Shown here: in pieces, positions 1 through 8,232 of the stretch
Layout of the letters: each line of letters begins with the position of its first letter
Position numbering within the stretch: position 1 is the stretch's first letter
Assembly (NCBI GenBank): GCA_021443625.1
Contig: JABUTP010000013.1
Location: 1-12,999, forward strand
DNA length: 12,999 nt
DNA from: Bacteroidales bacterium
Lineage (GTDB): Bacteria; Bacteroidota; Bacteroidia; Bacteroidales; UBA932
Direction of reading: 5' to 3'
Position numbers and translations under genes: made by a program
The notes under the pieces: model-generated
Database searches by the model: none
The model's input: the letters and a program-made list of their open reading frames with translations, nothing else
What the model was told of the DNA's origin: nothing

Positions 1-299
1 GTCTTGAGGATACGGGTATATCCACCGGGGCGGTCAGCCACTTTCGCTGCTATTGTACCGAAAAGTTCTGATACAGCCTCTTTCTGCTTGAGGTAGCTGA
101 ATACTACACGGCGGGAAGCTGTTGTATCATCTTTGCTTTTGGTAACGAGAGGTTCAACATAAGTCCTGAGCGCCTTTGCCTTTGCTACTGTGGTTTCGAT
201 TCTCTTGTATTTGATGAGAGAGCAAGCCATGTTGGCAAGGAGGGCCTTGCGATGACCGCTCTTGCGACCCAGGTGATTGATAGCCTTATTATGTCTCAT
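1..299 (-). CDS. rplQ: 50S ribosomal protein L17 (bL17), partial: 3' end lies outside the window
   Basis: Structural protein of the large ribosomal subunit near the exit tunnel. Reading the minus strand from the ATG at 299 gives 99 codons without a stop, starting [20 protein letters not shown], the conserved L17 N-terminus. It continues with the typical stretch [20 protein letters not shown] and a [11 protein letters not shown] segment that is strongly conserved in bL17. The C-terminus is cut by the window edge. The start lies 1 nt after the rpoA stop codon, so the two genes are almost certainly cotranscribed and rplQ is the last gene of the alpha operon, its usual place. No Shine-Dalgarno sequence precedes it. 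Confidence 0.97.
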   Translation of the reverse strand, partial: MRHNKAINHLGRKSGHRKALLANMACSLIKYKRIETTVAKAKALRTYVEPLVTKSKDDTTASRRVVFSYLKQKEAVSELFGTIAAKVADRPGGYTRILK

Positions 300-300
300 T

Positions 301-1311
301 TTAGTTGATGATTAATGTTTTGGGTTCAATGTTGTACTTGGTGACGTCAAGGCCGAAAGAAAGCTTGAGCTTCTTCTCCACGAGATCAACGATTTCGGTG
401 AGGGATTTCTTACCGAAGTTGCGGAGTTTCATAAGTTCTTCCTTCTTGTGCGAAACGAGGTCTGCGATGGTATCCACTTCGGCTCCCTTGAGGCAGTTCA
501 GGGCGCGAACAGAAAGTTCAAGGTCTGAAAGCTTGGTGAGGAGGAGGTGGCGGGTACGCAGCGACTCTTCGTCAAGGTCCTTGCTATCCACTTTTTCTTG
601 AGTCTCAAGAGTAATCTTTTCGTCCGAGAAAAGCATGAAATGGTATATCAGTATCTTGGCTGCCTCTTTGAGGGCGTCCTTGGGACTGATGGAGCCATCT
701 GTGGTTATCTCGAGATTGAGGCACTCATAGTCGGTCTTCTGCTCAACGCGGCAATCTTCCCTTGCAAAATTGACGTTTTTGATGGGGGTGAAGATTGAGT
801 CGATGGCGATGGTCCCGATGGGGGCGTTATCGACTTTGTTCTCGTCGGCGGGAACATAACCGCGACCCTTGCCGATGGTAAGTGTCATAACTATCTTCAC
901 GCTGGGCTCCATCGTGCAGATGTGGAGGCCGGGGTTGAGTACGGTAAAACCTTGGAGACTCTTGGAAATGTCTTCAGCAGTAAATTCTTGCTTACCACTA
1001 ACAGTTACGGTAGCAGTTTCGCCTTCCTCGGTCTCGATCATTCTCTTGAGACGTATCTGCTTGAGGTTAAGGATAATGTCAACCACATTCTCAACCACGC
1101 CGGGGATGGTGTCAAACTCGTGTGCAACACCTTCGATGCGGATGGATGTGATAGCAAAACCTTCGAGGGAAGAGAGCAAAATGCGGCGGAGAGCATTACC
1201 GACGGTGGTGGCGTATCCAGGCTCGAGAGGTCTGAATTCGAAGCGGCCGTAGGTGTCGGTTGCGTCCAGCATTATCACCTTGTCAGGTTTTTGGAATGCC
1301 AATATTGCCAT
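301..1311 (-). CDS. rpoA: DNA-directed RNA polymerase subunit alpha
   Basis: Alpha subunit of RNA polymerase. Its dimer nucleates assembly of the enzyme, and its C-terminal domain contacts DNA and activators. The 336-residue product has the N-terminal dimerisation/assembly domain (about 1-240, with [12 protein letters not shown] at 37-48) and a complete C-terminal domain (about 255-325). The helix containing VRALNCLK carries an Arg at 269, equivalent to the DNA-contacting R265 of E. coli, and GKKSLTEI follows at 300-307. Length is close to the 329 residues of E. coli with a slightly longer C-terminal tail. It sits between rpsD (42-nt gap, A/T-rich) and rplQ (1-nt gap), as in nearly all bacteria. 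The start is preceded by a U/A-rich leader without a Shine-Dalgarno sequence. Confidence 0.99.
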   Translation of the reverse strand: MAILAFQKPDKVIMLDATDTYGRFEFRPLEPGYATTVGNALRRILLSSLEGFAITSIRIEGVAHEFDTIPGVVENVVDIILNLKQIRLKRMIETEEGETATVTVSGKQEFTAEDISKSLQGFTVLNPGLHICTMEPSVKIVMTLTIGKGRGYVPADENKVDNAPIGTIAIDSIFTPIKNVNFAREDCRVEQKTDYECLNLEITTDGSISPKDALKEAAKILIYHFMLFSDEKITLETQEKVDSKDLDEESLRTRHLLLTKLSDLELSVRALNCLKGAEVDTIADLVSHKKEELMKLRNFGKKSLTEIVDLVEKKLKLSFGLDVTKYNIEPKTLIIN

Positions 1312-1353
1312 AAATAAAAATGTATTAGTGTTTATTAAAGCAAGGTCAAACTG

Positions 1354-1959
1354 CTACTTTGAGTACAATTCGACGATAAGCTGCTCGTTGATGGTCTCGG
1401 GGATTTCGGTACGCTCGGGAGCGTTGAGGTACTTGCCTGCGCACTTTGCACCGTCCCACTCGAGCCAGGGATACTTGCCGGTGTTGCCGGCGAGGCTGTC
1501 CTGGATAACTTCGAGACTCTTGGAACGCTCGCGTACGGCTACCACCGAACCCGGCTTTACGATAACTGAAGGAACACTGCATACTTCACCGTCGAGGGTG
1601 ATGTGGCAATGGCTTACCAGCTGGCGTGCTGCAGGACGGGAGGGAGCGATGCCAAGACGATACACGATGTTGTCGAGGCGTGACTCAAGGAGGGTGATGA
1701 GGTTCTCACCTGTACGGCCTTTCATCCTTGCAGCCTTTGTGTAAAGGTTGCGGAACTGACGCTCGAGAAGACCATAGGTATATTTAACCTTCTGCTTCTC
1801 TGCGAGCTGTGTACCATATTCCGATACTTTCTTGCGTTTCTTTGCCAATCCATGCTGTCCCGGAGGGTAGTTCTTCTTCTCCAGGTACTTGTCAGGTCCA
1901 TAGATCGGTTCACCAAATTTACGGGCGATTTTGGTTTGAGGCCCTGTATATCTTGCCAT
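1354..1959 (-). CDS. rpsD: 30S ribosomal protein S4 (uS4)
   Basis: Primary 16S rRNA-binding protein that starts 30S assembly and takes part in decoding accuracy. The 201-residue product begins [20 protein letters not shown] and has the YPPGQHG motif at 31-37 and the [11 protein letters not shown] motif. The S4 RNA-binding domain spans about 90-150 ([23 protein letters not shown] is split over 95-117, followed by HITLDGEV). The four-cysteine zinc site found at the N-terminus of some S4 proteins is absent. It lies 30 nt after rpsK and 42 nt before rpoA. In E. coli S4 is the translational repressor of the alpha operon; whether that holds here cannot be seen from sequence. Confidence 0.99.
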   Translation of the reverse strand: MARYTGPQTKIARKFGEPIYGPDKYLEKKNYPPGQHGLAKKRKKVSEYGTQLAEKQKVKYTYGLLERQFRNLYTKAARMKGRTGENLITLLESRLDNIVYRLGIAPSRPAARQLVSHCHITLDGEVCSVPSVIVKPGSVVAVRERSKSLEVIQDSLAGNTGKYPWLEWDGAKCAGKYLNAPERTEIPETINEQLIVELYSK

Positions 1960-1989
1960 ATTACAATTCGGTTTAAGTTAGTTATACGA

Positions 1990-2379
1990 TTAAACTTTAC
2001 GACGGCCTTTGGGACGGCATCCGTTGTGGGGCAGAGGGGTAACGTCGATAATCTCAGTTACTTCAATGCCGGCTCCGTGAACGGTGCGGATTGCTGACTC
2101 ACGGCCTGAACCGGGACCTTTGACATAAGCTTTAACCTTGCGGAGACCCAAGTCATACGCAACCTTGGCTGCATCTGCGGCGGCTACCTGAGCTGCATAG
2201 GGAGTGTTCTTCTTGGAACCCCTGAAGCCCATTTTACCTGCAGAAGACCAGCTGATGACCTCACCGTTGCTGTTGGTGATGGTAACGATTACATTGTTGA
2301 AGGAAGAAGCGACGTGCAACTGCCCGTAAGCATCAACCTTGACAACTCTTTTCTTGCTTGTTGTAGTCTTTTTTGCCAT
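1990..2379 (-). CDS. rpsK: 30S ribosomal protein S11 (uS11)
   Basis: Small-subunit platform protein contacting the mRNA exit region and 16S rRNA. The 129-residue product has a basic N-terminal tail, then [20 protein letters not shown], the [14 protein letters not shown] motif, the [12 protein letters not shown] motif and the invariant C-terminal block [18 protein letters not shown]. Length is normal for bacterial S11. It begins 12 nt after the rpsM stop and is followed by rpsD, the standard alpha-operon order. Only a weak purine stretch is seen before the ATG, with no real Shine-Dalgarno sequence. Confidence 0.99.
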   Translation of the reverse strand: MAKKTTTSKKRVVKVDAYGQLHVASSFNNVIVTITNSNGEVISWSSAGKMGFRGSKKNTPYAAQVAAADAAKVAYDLGLRKVKAYVKGPGSGRESAIRTVHGAGIEVTEIIDVTPLPHNGCRPKGRRKV

Positions 2380-2391
2380 AACTCAAGTCTT

Positions 2392-2769
2392 TTATTTGGT
2401 TGCTTTCTTCTTGTTGGCGACGGTCTTCTTGCGACCTTTGCGCGTACGCGCATTGTTCTTGGTGCTCTGACCGCGGACAGGAAGTCCGATACGATGGCGG
2501 ATACCACGGTAGCATCCGATATCCATCAGTCGTTTGATGTTCATCTGAACTGAAGAACGAAGTTCACCTTCGATCTTGAACTCTTCGGCAATCTTGGAAC
2601 GGATTGCTGCAATCTGGTCGTCGTTCCAATCCTTGACCTTGATGTCCAAATCGATACCGAGGTCCGAAAGGATTTTCTTGGAAGAGCTGCGACCAATGCC
2701 GTAGATATAGGTAAGACCTATTTCTCCGCGTTTGTTGTTTGGTAAATCTACTCCGGCTATACGTGCCAT
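2392..2769 (-). CDS. rpsM: 30S ribosomal protein S13 (uS13)
   Basis: Head protein of the small subunit that bridges to the large subunit and contacts the P-site tRNA with its basic tail. The 125-residue product starts [21 protein letters not shown]. It contains the helix-hairpin-helix region [14 protein letters not shown] (21-34) and the signature block [15 protein letters not shown] (87-101), followed by [10 protein letters not shown] and a lysine-rich end. It follows rpmJ after 42 nt of A/T-rich sequence in which I see no promoter, and precedes rpsK by 12 nt. Confidence 0.99.
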   Translation of the reverse strand: MARIAGVDLPNNKRGEIGLTYIYGIGRSSSKKILSDLGIDLDIKVKDWNDDQIAAIRSKIAEEFKIEGELRSSVQMNIKRLMDIGCYRGIRHRIGLPVRGQSTKNNARTRKGRKKTVANKKKATK

Positions 2770-2811
2770 AATCTATTTCTAAATTTTATTGTTTATTCAA
2801 ATATCAAAAGA

Positions 2812-2928
2812 TTATCCCTGGCGCATTTTGAATTTCGGATTCTTTTTGCAAATAACATACAAGCGGCCTTTGCGCTTAACGATCTTACAATCCTCACTAC
2901 GCTTTTTAATGGATGTTCTGACTTTCAT
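2812..2928 (-). CDS. rpmJ: 50S ribosomal protein L36 (bL36), zinc-free form
   Basis: Smallest protein of the large subunit. The ATG at 2928 opens a 38-codon frame ending in TAA at 2812: [20 protein letters not shown], then a segment ending KFKMRQG. Length and the terminal RQG are diagnostic. The zinc ligands of the classical form (C11, C14, C27, H33 in E. coli) are only partly kept: C14 and C27 remain, but position 11 is Ser and position 33 is Phe. This should therefore be a non-zinc-binding (C-minus) L36, as is common in Bacteroidota. It sits between infA (17-18 nt upstream) and rpsM, its usual place. Confidence 0.97.
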   Translation of the reverse strand: MKVRTSIKKRSEDCKIVKRKGRLYVICKKNPKFKMRQG

Positions 2929-2946
2929 ATCGCTATGATTTTTTGA

Positions 2947-3165
2947 TTATTTATATCTGAAGGAAATCCTTCCTTTAGTCAAATCGTACGGAGACATTTC
3001 AACCCTTACCTTATCACCGGGCAAAATTCTTATGTAGTGCATGCGCATCTTGCCAGAAATGTGGGCAATAATTACGTGACCGTTGTCAAGTTCAACTCTG
3101 AACATTGCGTTTGACAGGGCCTCGATGATTGTTCCTTCTTTTTCTATTGATGACTGTTTAGGCAT
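2947..3165 (-). CDS. infA: Translation initiation factor IF-1
   Basis: IF-1 binds the 30S A site during initiation and stimulates IF-2 and IF-3. The 72-residue product has the normal length and a single OB fold. Visible signatures are [21 protein letters not shown], then [21 protein letters not shown] (split over about 33-53), then [16 protein letters not shown] at the C-terminus. It lies 20 nt after map and 18 nt before rpmJ. The map-infA-rpmJ-rpsM order is usual for Bacteroidota and Gram-positives, while in E. coli infA lies elsewhere. Confidence 0.99.
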   Translation of the reverse strand: MPKQSSIEKEGTIIEALSNAMFRVELDNGHVIIAHISGKMRMHYIRILPGDKVRVEMSPYDLTKGRISFRYK

Positions 3166-3185
3166 AAATTATTCTCGATACGGTT

Positions 3186-3956
3186 TTAATTATTCTTGTT
3201 TTCGATAAAATCAAATGTTGATAAAATATCCGCCTTGCCTTTTTTGATGGCAACTGTAAGTTCGAAATGAGCCGATTTGCGGTGGTCGCAGGTTATCACT
3301 CCCCAACCGTTGTCGTCGAGATAGACATCCTTCTTCCCCTGATTGATCATTGGCTCAATGCAGATGACCATATTCTCGAGCAGCTTCACGCCGTGTCCCC
3401 TTCTTCCGAAATTGGGAACTTCGGGACTTTCGTGAAGATGCCTTCCGAGTCCGTGGCCTACAAGTTCTCTTACTACGGAATAGCCGTTGGCTTCACAGTA
3501 ACTCTGCACCGCATATCCGATGTCGCCGATGCGTCCGCCGGAAACGGCTGCTTCAATGCCTTTGTAGAGGGAGGCCTTGGTGACTTCGAGGAGTTTCCTG
3601 TCCGCCTCGCTGATTTCTCCCACGGCAAAGGTGTAAGCCGAGTCGCCGTTGTATCCCTTGTAGGTTGTGCCGCAGTCCACCGACACGATGTCTCCCTCCC
3701 TGAGGGCGTAATCCGACGGAAATCCGTGGACCACCGTGTCGTTGACCGATATGCACAATGTTGAGGGGAAGCCGTTGTAACCCAAGAAGCCCGGCTCTGC
3801 ACCGTTGTCGCGGATGAATTCTTCCGCAACCTTGTCAAGCTCAAGCGTGGTGACGCCGGGGGCAATGTGTTTGCCCACCTCTGCCAGGGTCTTCGACACA
3901 AGGATGCCGTTTTCCCTGAGGAGCTCGATTTCTTCTGAGGTTTTGACTTTTATCAT
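3186..3956 (-). CDS. map: Type I methionine aminopeptidase
   Basis: Cytosolic dinuclear-metal enzyme that removes the initiator methionine from nascent proteins. The 256-residue product has the pita-bread fold with all metal and catalytic residues visible: H77 (VVHGFP), D94 (VDCG), D105 (NGDSAY), H168 (VGHGLG), H175 (HLHESP), E201 (CIEPM) and E232 (HFELTV). It has no N-terminal zinc-finger extension, so it is the short bacterial (MetAP1a) form. It lies 19 nt after secY and 20 nt before infA. Unlike many Firmicutes clusters, there is no adk between secY and map. Confidence 0.99.
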   Translation of the reverse strand: MIKVKTSEEIELLRENGILVSKTLAEVGKHIAPGVTTLELDKVAEEFIRDNGAEPGFLGYNGFPSTLCISVNDTVVHGFPSDYALREGDIVSVDCGTTYKGYNGDSAYTFAVGEISEADRKLLEVTKASLYKGIEAAVSGGRIGDIGYAVQSYCEANGYSVVRELVGHGLGRHLHESPEVPNFGRRGHGVKLLENMVICIEPMINQGKKDVYLDDNGWGVITCDHRKSAHFELTVAIKKGKADILSTFDFIENKNN

Positions 3957-3975
3957 TATCCGATTGTTAGAAAAC

Positions 3976-5301
3976 TTACATTCCGGAACGGCCCTGGAGA
4001 CGTCCTGTCTTCATAAGACCGTCGTAGTGACGCATAAGCAGATGGCTCTCAATGTGCTGGAGGGTATCCAGGATAACGCCTACGAGAATCAGAAGCGAGG
4101 TGCCTCCGAAGAAGTGGGCGAACTGGTTGTTGACTCCAAGAATCTGTGCAAAAGCAGGGAGAATCGCTACGATAGCCAGGAAAATTGAGCCAGGAAGCGT
4201 GATGCGTGACATTACTGCATCAATATAGTCGGCTGTCTTCTTGCCGGGTTTGTATCCCGGGATGAAACCTCCGTTCTTCTTCATCTCTTCTGCCATGTTG
4301 GTCGGGTTCACAGTAACAGCGGTGTAGAAATACGTGAACAGGACAACCATTACGGCAAAGGTGAAGTTGTACCAGAAGCCGACGGGGTTATTGAGGACAG
4401 CTGCCAAACCTTTCGTAACATCGAAACGGGTGAAGAGCAGGGGGAGGAGCATAAGCGCCTGGGCGAAGATGATGGGCATCACGCCGGCTGCATTCACCTT
4501 GAGGGGAATGTACTGGCGGACTCCACCATACTGCTTGTTGCCCACTACTCTCTTGGCATACTGAACAGGTATCTTGCGGACAGCCTGCACCAGCGCGATG
4601 GTTGCCACGAACACGAAAAACAGAACCACGAGTTCGATGATGAACATCAGGATACCACCTGTGGTCTGGGTGAATTTTTCGACAAGTTCGAGACGCAACG
4701 CCATGGGGAGACGTGCTATGATACCAATCATGATGATGAGTGAAATACCATTACCAATGCCGCGGTCTGTAATTCTTTCACCAAGCCACATCACGAACAT
4801 GGTACCGCCAAGCAGGACTAAGGTTGCGAAGAGTCCGTACCAGCCGCGCTGCATTACCGAAACGAAAGCCTCGGCGGGAAGCTGCGAGTGGAGGTTGGCC
4901 ACGTAAGCGGGGCCCTGGATCGCAATAATCAAGATGGTAAGGTACCTTGTGTATTGATTCATCTTTCTGCGGCCGCTCTCGCCTTCGCGCTGGAGGCGCT
5001 GGAAGAACGGGAACATTACACCCAGAAGCTGGATGACGATGGACGCAGAGATATATGGCATAACGCCCAATGCGAAGATTGATGCGTTACCGAAAGCACC
5101 ACCCGAGAACATGTTCATAAGGCCGAGCAAGCCCTGGGATGATTGATTTTGGAGATTCGCCAACTGCGAGGCGTCTATGCCGGGAATCACGATATAGCAG
5201 CCAAGTCTATAGACTGCTATGAGCGCGAGGGTATAGAGGATTCGCTTGCGAAGGTCCTCAATCTTCCATATATTCTTTAAAGTTTGAATGAATCTCTTCA
5301 T
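3976..5301 (-). CDS. secY: Preprotein translocase subunit SecY
   Basis: Channel subunit of the SecYEG translocon in the inner membrane, which exports and inserts most envelope proteins. The 441-residue product shows the ten hydrophobic segments of the family. TM1 starts around 22 after an amphipathic N-terminal helix, and the plug region with the LMNMFSGGAFG motif follows at about 61-71. The SIFALGVMPYISASI motif of TM2b comes next, then GNGISLIIMIGI, and a C-terminal segment (HLLMRHYDGLMKTGRLQGR) that contacts the ribosome and SecA. It starts 2 nt after the rplO stop, so it is translationally adjacent to ribosomal proteins, as in most bacteria. Confidence 0.99.
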   Translation of the reverse strand: MKRFIQTLKNIWKIEDLRKRILYTLALIAVYRLGCYIVIPGIDASQLANLQNQSSQGLLGLMNMFSGGAFGNASIFALGVMPYISASIVIQLLGVMFPFFQRLQREGESGRRKMNQYTRYLTILIIAIQGPAYVANLHSQLPAEAFVSVMQRGWYGLFATLVLLGGTMFVMWLGERITDRGIGNGISLIIMIGIIARLPMALRLELVEKFTQTTGGILMFIIELVVLFFVFVATIALVQAVRKIPVQYAKRVVGNKQYGGVRQYIPLKVNAAGVMPIIFAQALMLLPLLFTRFDVTKGLAAVLNNPVGFWYNFTFAVMVVLFTYFYTAVTVNPTNMAEEMKKNGGFIPGYKPGKKTADYIDAVMSRITLPGSIFLAIVAILPAFAQILGVNNQFAHFFGGTSLLILVGVILDTLQHIESHLLMRHYDGLMKTGRLQGRSGM

Positions 5302-5303
5302 AA

Positions 5304-5750
5304 TTAGATTACTGTGGTTGTGCCTTCCTTAGCCTCTATCTTGGCGATAGCGCTCTTTGAGAAGGCATGAGCGGTAACTTCGAGTTTGGATGTAACGTCG
5401 CCGTTTCCAAGAACCTTTACAAGGTCTTTGGTTCCCACGAGTCCTGCGATTACCATATCGTCAATGGTAATGACGCTGTTTCCGGTAGCCTCGCTGAGTG
5501 CCTGGAGACTTGCCACGTTGACAGCCCTGAACTCAACTCGGGTGGGATTCTTGAAACCGTGTTTGGGAAGACGGCGCTGAATGGGCATCTGACCTCCTTC
5601 GAAACCGATCTTGTGAGAATAACCGCTGCGGGAAGCAGCTCCGTTCATACCACGGGTGGATGTTCCACCGTGACCTGAACCTTCACCACGACCGATACGT
5701 TTGGTCCTGCCTTTTGAACCTGCTGCAGGTTTGAGATTATTTAATTTCAT
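5304..5750 (-). CDS. rplO: 50S ribosomal protein L15 (uL15)
   Basis: Large-subunit assembly protein that binds 23S rRNA. The 148-residue product begins MKLNNLKPAAGSKGRTKRIG and has the glycine-rich extended N-terminal tail (GRGEGSGHGGTSTRGMNGAAS region), the GFEGGQMPIQRRLPKHGF motif and a globular C-terminal half ending in EAKEGTTTVI. The length is typical. The start at 5750 is supported by a Shine-Dalgarno sequence that overlaps the rpmD stop codon. secY follows after only 2 nt. Confidence 0.99.
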   Translation of the reverse strand: MKLNNLKPAAGSKGRTKRIGRGEGSGHGGTSTRGMNGAASRSGYSHKIGFEGGQMPIQRRLPKHGFKNPTRVEFRAVNVASLQALSEATGNSVITIDDMVIAGLVGTKDLVKVLGNGDVTSKLEVTAHAFSKSAIAKIEAKEGTTTVI

Positions 5751-5761
5751 AGTGCTTGGGT

Positions 5762-5767
5762 CTCCTT
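5762..5767 (-). promoter_or_regulatory. Shine-Dalgarno sequence of rplO overlapping the rpmD stop
   Basis: On the minus strand the rpmD stop TAA runs into TAAGGAG, giving AAGGAG with an 11-nt spacer to the rplO ATG at 5750. This supports that start and suggests coupling of rplO translation to rpmD. Such sites are the minority in this cluster. Confidence 0.7.
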
Positions 5768-5948
5768 ATTTTACTTCTTCAACTGTTACAAGATGACGAA
5801 CCTTTTCTATCATTCCCCTGGTCACGGGATTGTCCTCAACCTCCACGGAGTGGCGGATGCGGTGGATACCAAGAGAAATCATATTAGCTTTCTGACGGGG
5901 AGTTGCCCCTTGGGTGCTGATGACCTGTGTAACTTTCAATTTTGCCAT
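5766..5948 (-). CDS. rpmD: 50S ribosomal protein L30 (uL30)
   Basis: Small bacterial-type L30. The 60-residue product starts [20 protein letters not shown] and contains the conserved [22 protein letters not shown] segment (split over about 27-48) and the closing [11 protein letters not shown] chose the ATG at 5948 rather than an in-frame ATG 60 nt upstream: 60 residues is the family length, a Shine-Dalgarno sequence lies 9 nt before it, and the longer version would overlap rpsE. It sits between rpsE and rplO. Confidence 0.98.
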   Translation of the reverse strand: MAKLKVTQVISTQGATPRQKANMISLGIHRIRHSVEVEDNPVTRGMIEKVRHLVTVEEVK

Positions 5949-5957
5949 AGTTGTTGA

Positions 5958-5963
5958 CTCCTT
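5958..5963 (-). promoter_or_regulatory. Shine-Dalgarno sequence of rpmD overlapping the rpsE stop
   Basis: The rpsE stop is embedded in TAAGGAG on the minus strand. AAGGAG lies 9 nt before the rpmD ATG at 5948, which decides in favour of this start over the in-frame upstream ATG at 6008. Confidence 0.75.
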
Positions 5964-6480
5964 ATCCGTTAAATACACGCTCCATAGGGATTCCACGCAG
6001 GCCTGCAACAGTGTAGGCGTCCCTCATTTCGCAGAGAGCCGCAACTGTAGCCTTCACCAGGTTGTGAGGGTTGGAAGACCCTTTCGACTTGGCGATTACA
6101 TCGTGGACACCCACTGCCTCGAACACTGCACGCATGGCACCTCCGGCCTTTACACCGGTACCGGGAGCTGCGGGTTTCATAAAGACGCGGGCACCGCCGA
6201 ATTTGCTCTCCTGCTCGTGGGGGATGGTTGATTTGCTGAGGGGAATCTTAACGAGATTCTTCTTTGCATCTTCGATTCCTTTGGAGATGGCTGTGGTAAC
6301 TTCATTGGCTTTTCCAAGTCCGTAACCGACAACACCTTTCTCGTCGCCTACTACGACGATTGCTGCGAAGCTGAAGTGACGGCCACCCTTGGTAACCTTG
6401 GTCACACGCTGTACAGCCACCAGTCTGTCCTTGAGTTCAAGATCACCTGGCCTAACTTGCTTTACATTGATATCTGCCAT
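5962..6480 (-). CDS. rpsE: 30S ribosomal protein S5 (uS5)
   Basis: Small-subunit protein at the mRNA entry tunnel, involved in decoding fidelity and helicase activity. The 172-residue product has the N-terminal dsRNA-binding-like domain ([19 protein letters not shown], then [17 protein letters not shown]) and the C-terminal domain ([39 protein letters not shown]). Length is normal. It begins 9 nt after rplR with no Shine-Dalgarno sequence, and its stop codon forms part of the rpmD ribosome binding site. Confidence 0.99.
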   Translation of the reverse strand: MADINVKQVRPGDLELKDRLVAVQRVTKVTKGGRHFSFAAIVVVGDEKGVVGYGLGKANEVTTAISKGIEDAKKNLVKIPLSKSTIPHEQESKFGGARVFMKPAAPGTGVKAGGAMRAVFEAVGVHDVIAKSKGSSNPHNLVKATVAALCEMRDAYTVAGLRGIPMERVFNG

Positions 6481-6489
6481 ATTCGTAAC

Positions 6490-6855
6490 TTAGAAATTAA
6501 GACCGCCCTCGCGAGCTGCGTCTGCCAAACTTTTAACTCTTCCATGATAGAGGTAACCTCCACGGTCGAACGACACTGCCGAGATACCCTTCTCAATGGC
6601 ACGCTGAGCGATGCAACCTCCGACAACCTTGGCTGCCTCAATGCCGCTCTTGCCCTTGCACTGTTCTGCGAGAGCCTTCTCAAGAGAAGATGCTGCCACG
6701 AGGGTTACACCCTTTGTGTCATCAATAACCTGGACATATATCTGCTTGTTACTTCTGAAAACGACCATTCTGGGTCTTTCGGGAGTTCCGTTAACGACCT
6801 TGCGGATACGATAGTGGACTCTCTGTCTTCTTTCTTTTTTAGTCATTGTTGCCAT
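6490..6855 (-). CDS. rplR: 50S ribosomal protein L18 (uL18)
   Basis: 5S rRNA-binding protein of the central protuberance. The 121-residue product shows [41 protein letters not shown] (split over 5-46), then the [14 protein letters not shown] motif, [23 protein letters not shown] and the invariant aromatic end NF. An alternative ATG three codons inside (6846) exists. I keep 6855 because a perfect AGGAGG stands 8 nt before it. It is flanked by rplF and rpsE in the usual order. Confidence 0.98.
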   Translation of the reverse strand: MATMTKKERRQRVHYRIRKVVNGTPERPRMVVFRSNKQIYVQVIDDTKGVTLVAASSLEKALAEQCKGKSGIEAAKVVGGCIAQRAIEKGISAVSFDRGGYLYHGRVKSLADAAREGGLNF

Positions 6856-6863
6856 TATTCTAT

Positions 6864-6869
6864 CCTCCT
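6864..6869 (-). promoter_or_regulatory. Consensus Shine-Dalgarno sequence of rplR
   Basis: AGGAGG on the minus strand, 8 nt upstream of the ATG at 6855 and 2 nt after the rplF stop. It is a perfect core match, unusual for Bacteroidota, where strong Shine-Dalgarno sequences are rare. It is the strongest ribosome binding site in the window. Confidence 0.75.
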
Positions 6870-6871
6870 AA

Positions 6872-7432
6872 TTATTTAGCGGAAGCCGACTTGCCAGCCT
6901 TGCGACGAAGCTGCTCACCAACGAATTTGATACCCTTGCCCTTGTAAGGTTCAGGTTTGCGGAGCGAACGAACCTTGGCGGCCACCTGACCGAGAAGCTG
7001 CTTGTCACAGCTCTTCATCAGGAGGACGGGGTTGGCGCCCTTCTTAACTGCTTCAGCTTCAGCTTTGACCTCTTTGGGAAGCTGGAACTGGATATCGTGA
7101 GAATAACCGAGGCTGAAGGTCATGATCTGACCATTTACCTCTACGCGGTAACCGACACCGACAAGTTCCTGCCTTACGGTGAACATCTCCGAGCAACCTG
7201 TCACCATGTTCTGGATGAGGGCACGATAGAGACCGTGCATGGAACGGTGGCGCGGCTGGTCGGTGGGACGGGTCACTTTTACAACTCCCCCTTCGACTTC
7301 TACCTTGATGTCCGGATCAACTTTCTGGGACATCTCGCCGTGGGGGCCTTTAACCTTTACCACATTGTCCTTTGTTACCTCAACGGTAACGCCGGCGGGA
7401 AGGTTTACAGGCTGTTTTCCAATTCTTGACAT
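6872..7432 (-). CDS. rplF: 50S ribosomal protein L6 (uL6)
   Basis: Large-subunit protein near the factor-binding site and the sarcin-ricin loop. The 186-residue product begins MSRIGKQPVNLPAGVTVEV, has two tandem L6 alpha/beta domains, and ends with the signature EPYKGKGIKFVGEQLRRKAGK (about 161-181). The final residues are a short Ala/Ser/Lys tail. It follows rpsH by 31 nt and precedes rplR by 16 nt. No Shine-Dalgarno sequence precedes it. Confidence 0.99.
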   Translation of the reverse strand: MSRIGKQPVNLPAGVTVEVTKDNVVKVKGPHGEMSQKVDPDIKVEVEGGVVKVTRPTDQPRHRSMHGLYRALIQNMVTGCSEMFTVRQELVGVGYRVEVNGQIMTFSLGYSHDIQFQLPKEVKAEAEAVKKGANPVLLMKSCDKQLLGQVAAKVRSLRKPEPYKGKGIKFVGEQLRRKAGKSASAK

Positions 7433-7463
7433 TATTTTACGTATTTAATATTTGTACAATGGT

Positions 7464-7859
7464 TTAATATACAAAGCAGAGAACCTCTCCACCAACGTTG
7501 AGCGCCTTGGCTTCCTTGTCGGTGATGACACCTTTGGAAGTTGAGATGATGGCGATACCCATTCCGTTGAGAACACGGGGCATATCCTCTACGCCTGCAT
7601 AGCGGCGGAGACCGGGACGGCTGACGCGTACAATCTTCTTGATGGCGGCCTTCTTGGTCTGGGGATGATACTTGAGGGCAATCTTGATGGTGTTGGAAGG
7701 AGTGCCTTCTTCAACTTTGTAAGCGAGAATGTAGCCTTTCTCGTGGAGAACGCGTACAATTTCGCATTTGAGCTTGGATGCGGGAATCTCCACGGTCTTG
7801 TGGCCTGCGCTGTAGGCGTTACGGATTCTCGTAAGCAAATCTGCAATCGGATCAGTCAT
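7464..7859 (-). CDS. rpsH: 30S ribosomal protein S8 (uS8)
   Basis: Primary 16S rRNA-binding protein of the platform, essential for 30S assembly. The 131-residue product begins MTDPIADLLTRIRNAYSAGH. Later blocks are VRVSRPGLRRYAG and the C-terminal signature GMGIAIISTSKGVITDKEAK, ending VGGEVLCFVY. Length is normal. It is preceded by the longest gap inside the cluster (95 nt). In E. coli S8 is the translational repressor of the spc operon; no equivalent target is proven here. Confidence 0.99.
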   Translation of the reverse strand: MTDPIADLLTRIRNAYSAGHKTVEIPASKLKCEIVRVLHEKGYILAYKVEEGTPSNTIKIALKYHPQTKKAAIKKIVRVSRPGLRRYAGVEDMPRVLNGMGIAIISTSKGVITDKEAKALNVGGEVLCFVY

Positions 7860-7900
7860 TTTTGTAAATTGTTTTTAATGGACGACGCTGTACTTATTTG

Positions 7901-7913
7901 GGGCACAACGCCC
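7901..7913 (-). other. Small GC hairpin in the rpsN-rpsH gap
   Basis: Within the A/T-rich 95-nt gap (7860-7954), a GGGC/GCCC inverted repeat with a 5-nt loop would form a short 4-bp GC hairpin in the leader of rpsH. No T-tract follows, so it is not an intrinsic terminator. Functional meaning is uncertain. Confidence 0.3.
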
Positions 7914-7954
7914 GATATCCTATTGTTTGTTAATAATTCTGTTTACCTGAAATA

Positions 7955-8224
7955 CTACCAGCTTGCCTTCTTTACGCCGGGGATGAGTCCCTGGGCAGCC
8001 ATCTCGCGGAACTGGATACGGCTGATGCCGAAGTGGCGCATATATCCCTTGGGACGGCCGGTAATCGAGCAACGGTTGTGCATACGGCACGGGCTTGAGT
8101 TCTTGGGGAGCTTGTCAAGGGCTGCCCAGTCGCCTGCCTTCTTCAGTGCTGCACGCTTTTCTGCATACCTGGCAACCATTTTCGCACGCTTAACCTCGCG
8201 GGCCTTCATTGATTCTTTTGCCAT
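7955..8224 (-). CDS. rpsN: 30S ribosomal protein S14 (uS14), long zinc-free form
   Basis: Head protein of the small subunit. The 89-residue product starts [20 protein letters not shown] and ends with the conserved block [20 protein letters not shown], then [19 protein letters not shown]. It is the long C-minus variant: the CxxC zinc pairs of the 61-residue S14 type are absent (only two isolated cysteines remain, in PCRMHNRC). The gene ends in TAG, whereas nearly all others in this cluster end in TAA. It lies 8 nt after rplE and 95 nt before rpsH. Confidence 0.99.
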   Translation of the reverse strand: MAKESMKAREVKRAKMVARYAEKRAALKKAGDWAALDKLPKNSSPCRMHNRCSITGRPKGYMRHFGISRIQFREMAAQGLIPGVKKASW

Positions 8225-8232
8225 ATTCTGAA

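Noticed and set aside
3267..3764. A 165-codon plus-strand open frame opposite map
   Set aside because: The map frame carries all metal ligands; the antisense product resembles nothing.
5949..6008. A 20-residue longer start for rpmD
   Set aside because: It would overlap rpsE, exceeds the family length, and bypasses a good Shine-Dalgarno sequence at the shorter start.
7665..8231. A 188-codon plus-strand frame crossing the rpsN-rpsH gap
   Set aside because: It spans the complements of two ribosomal genes and the gap without any domain or promoter.
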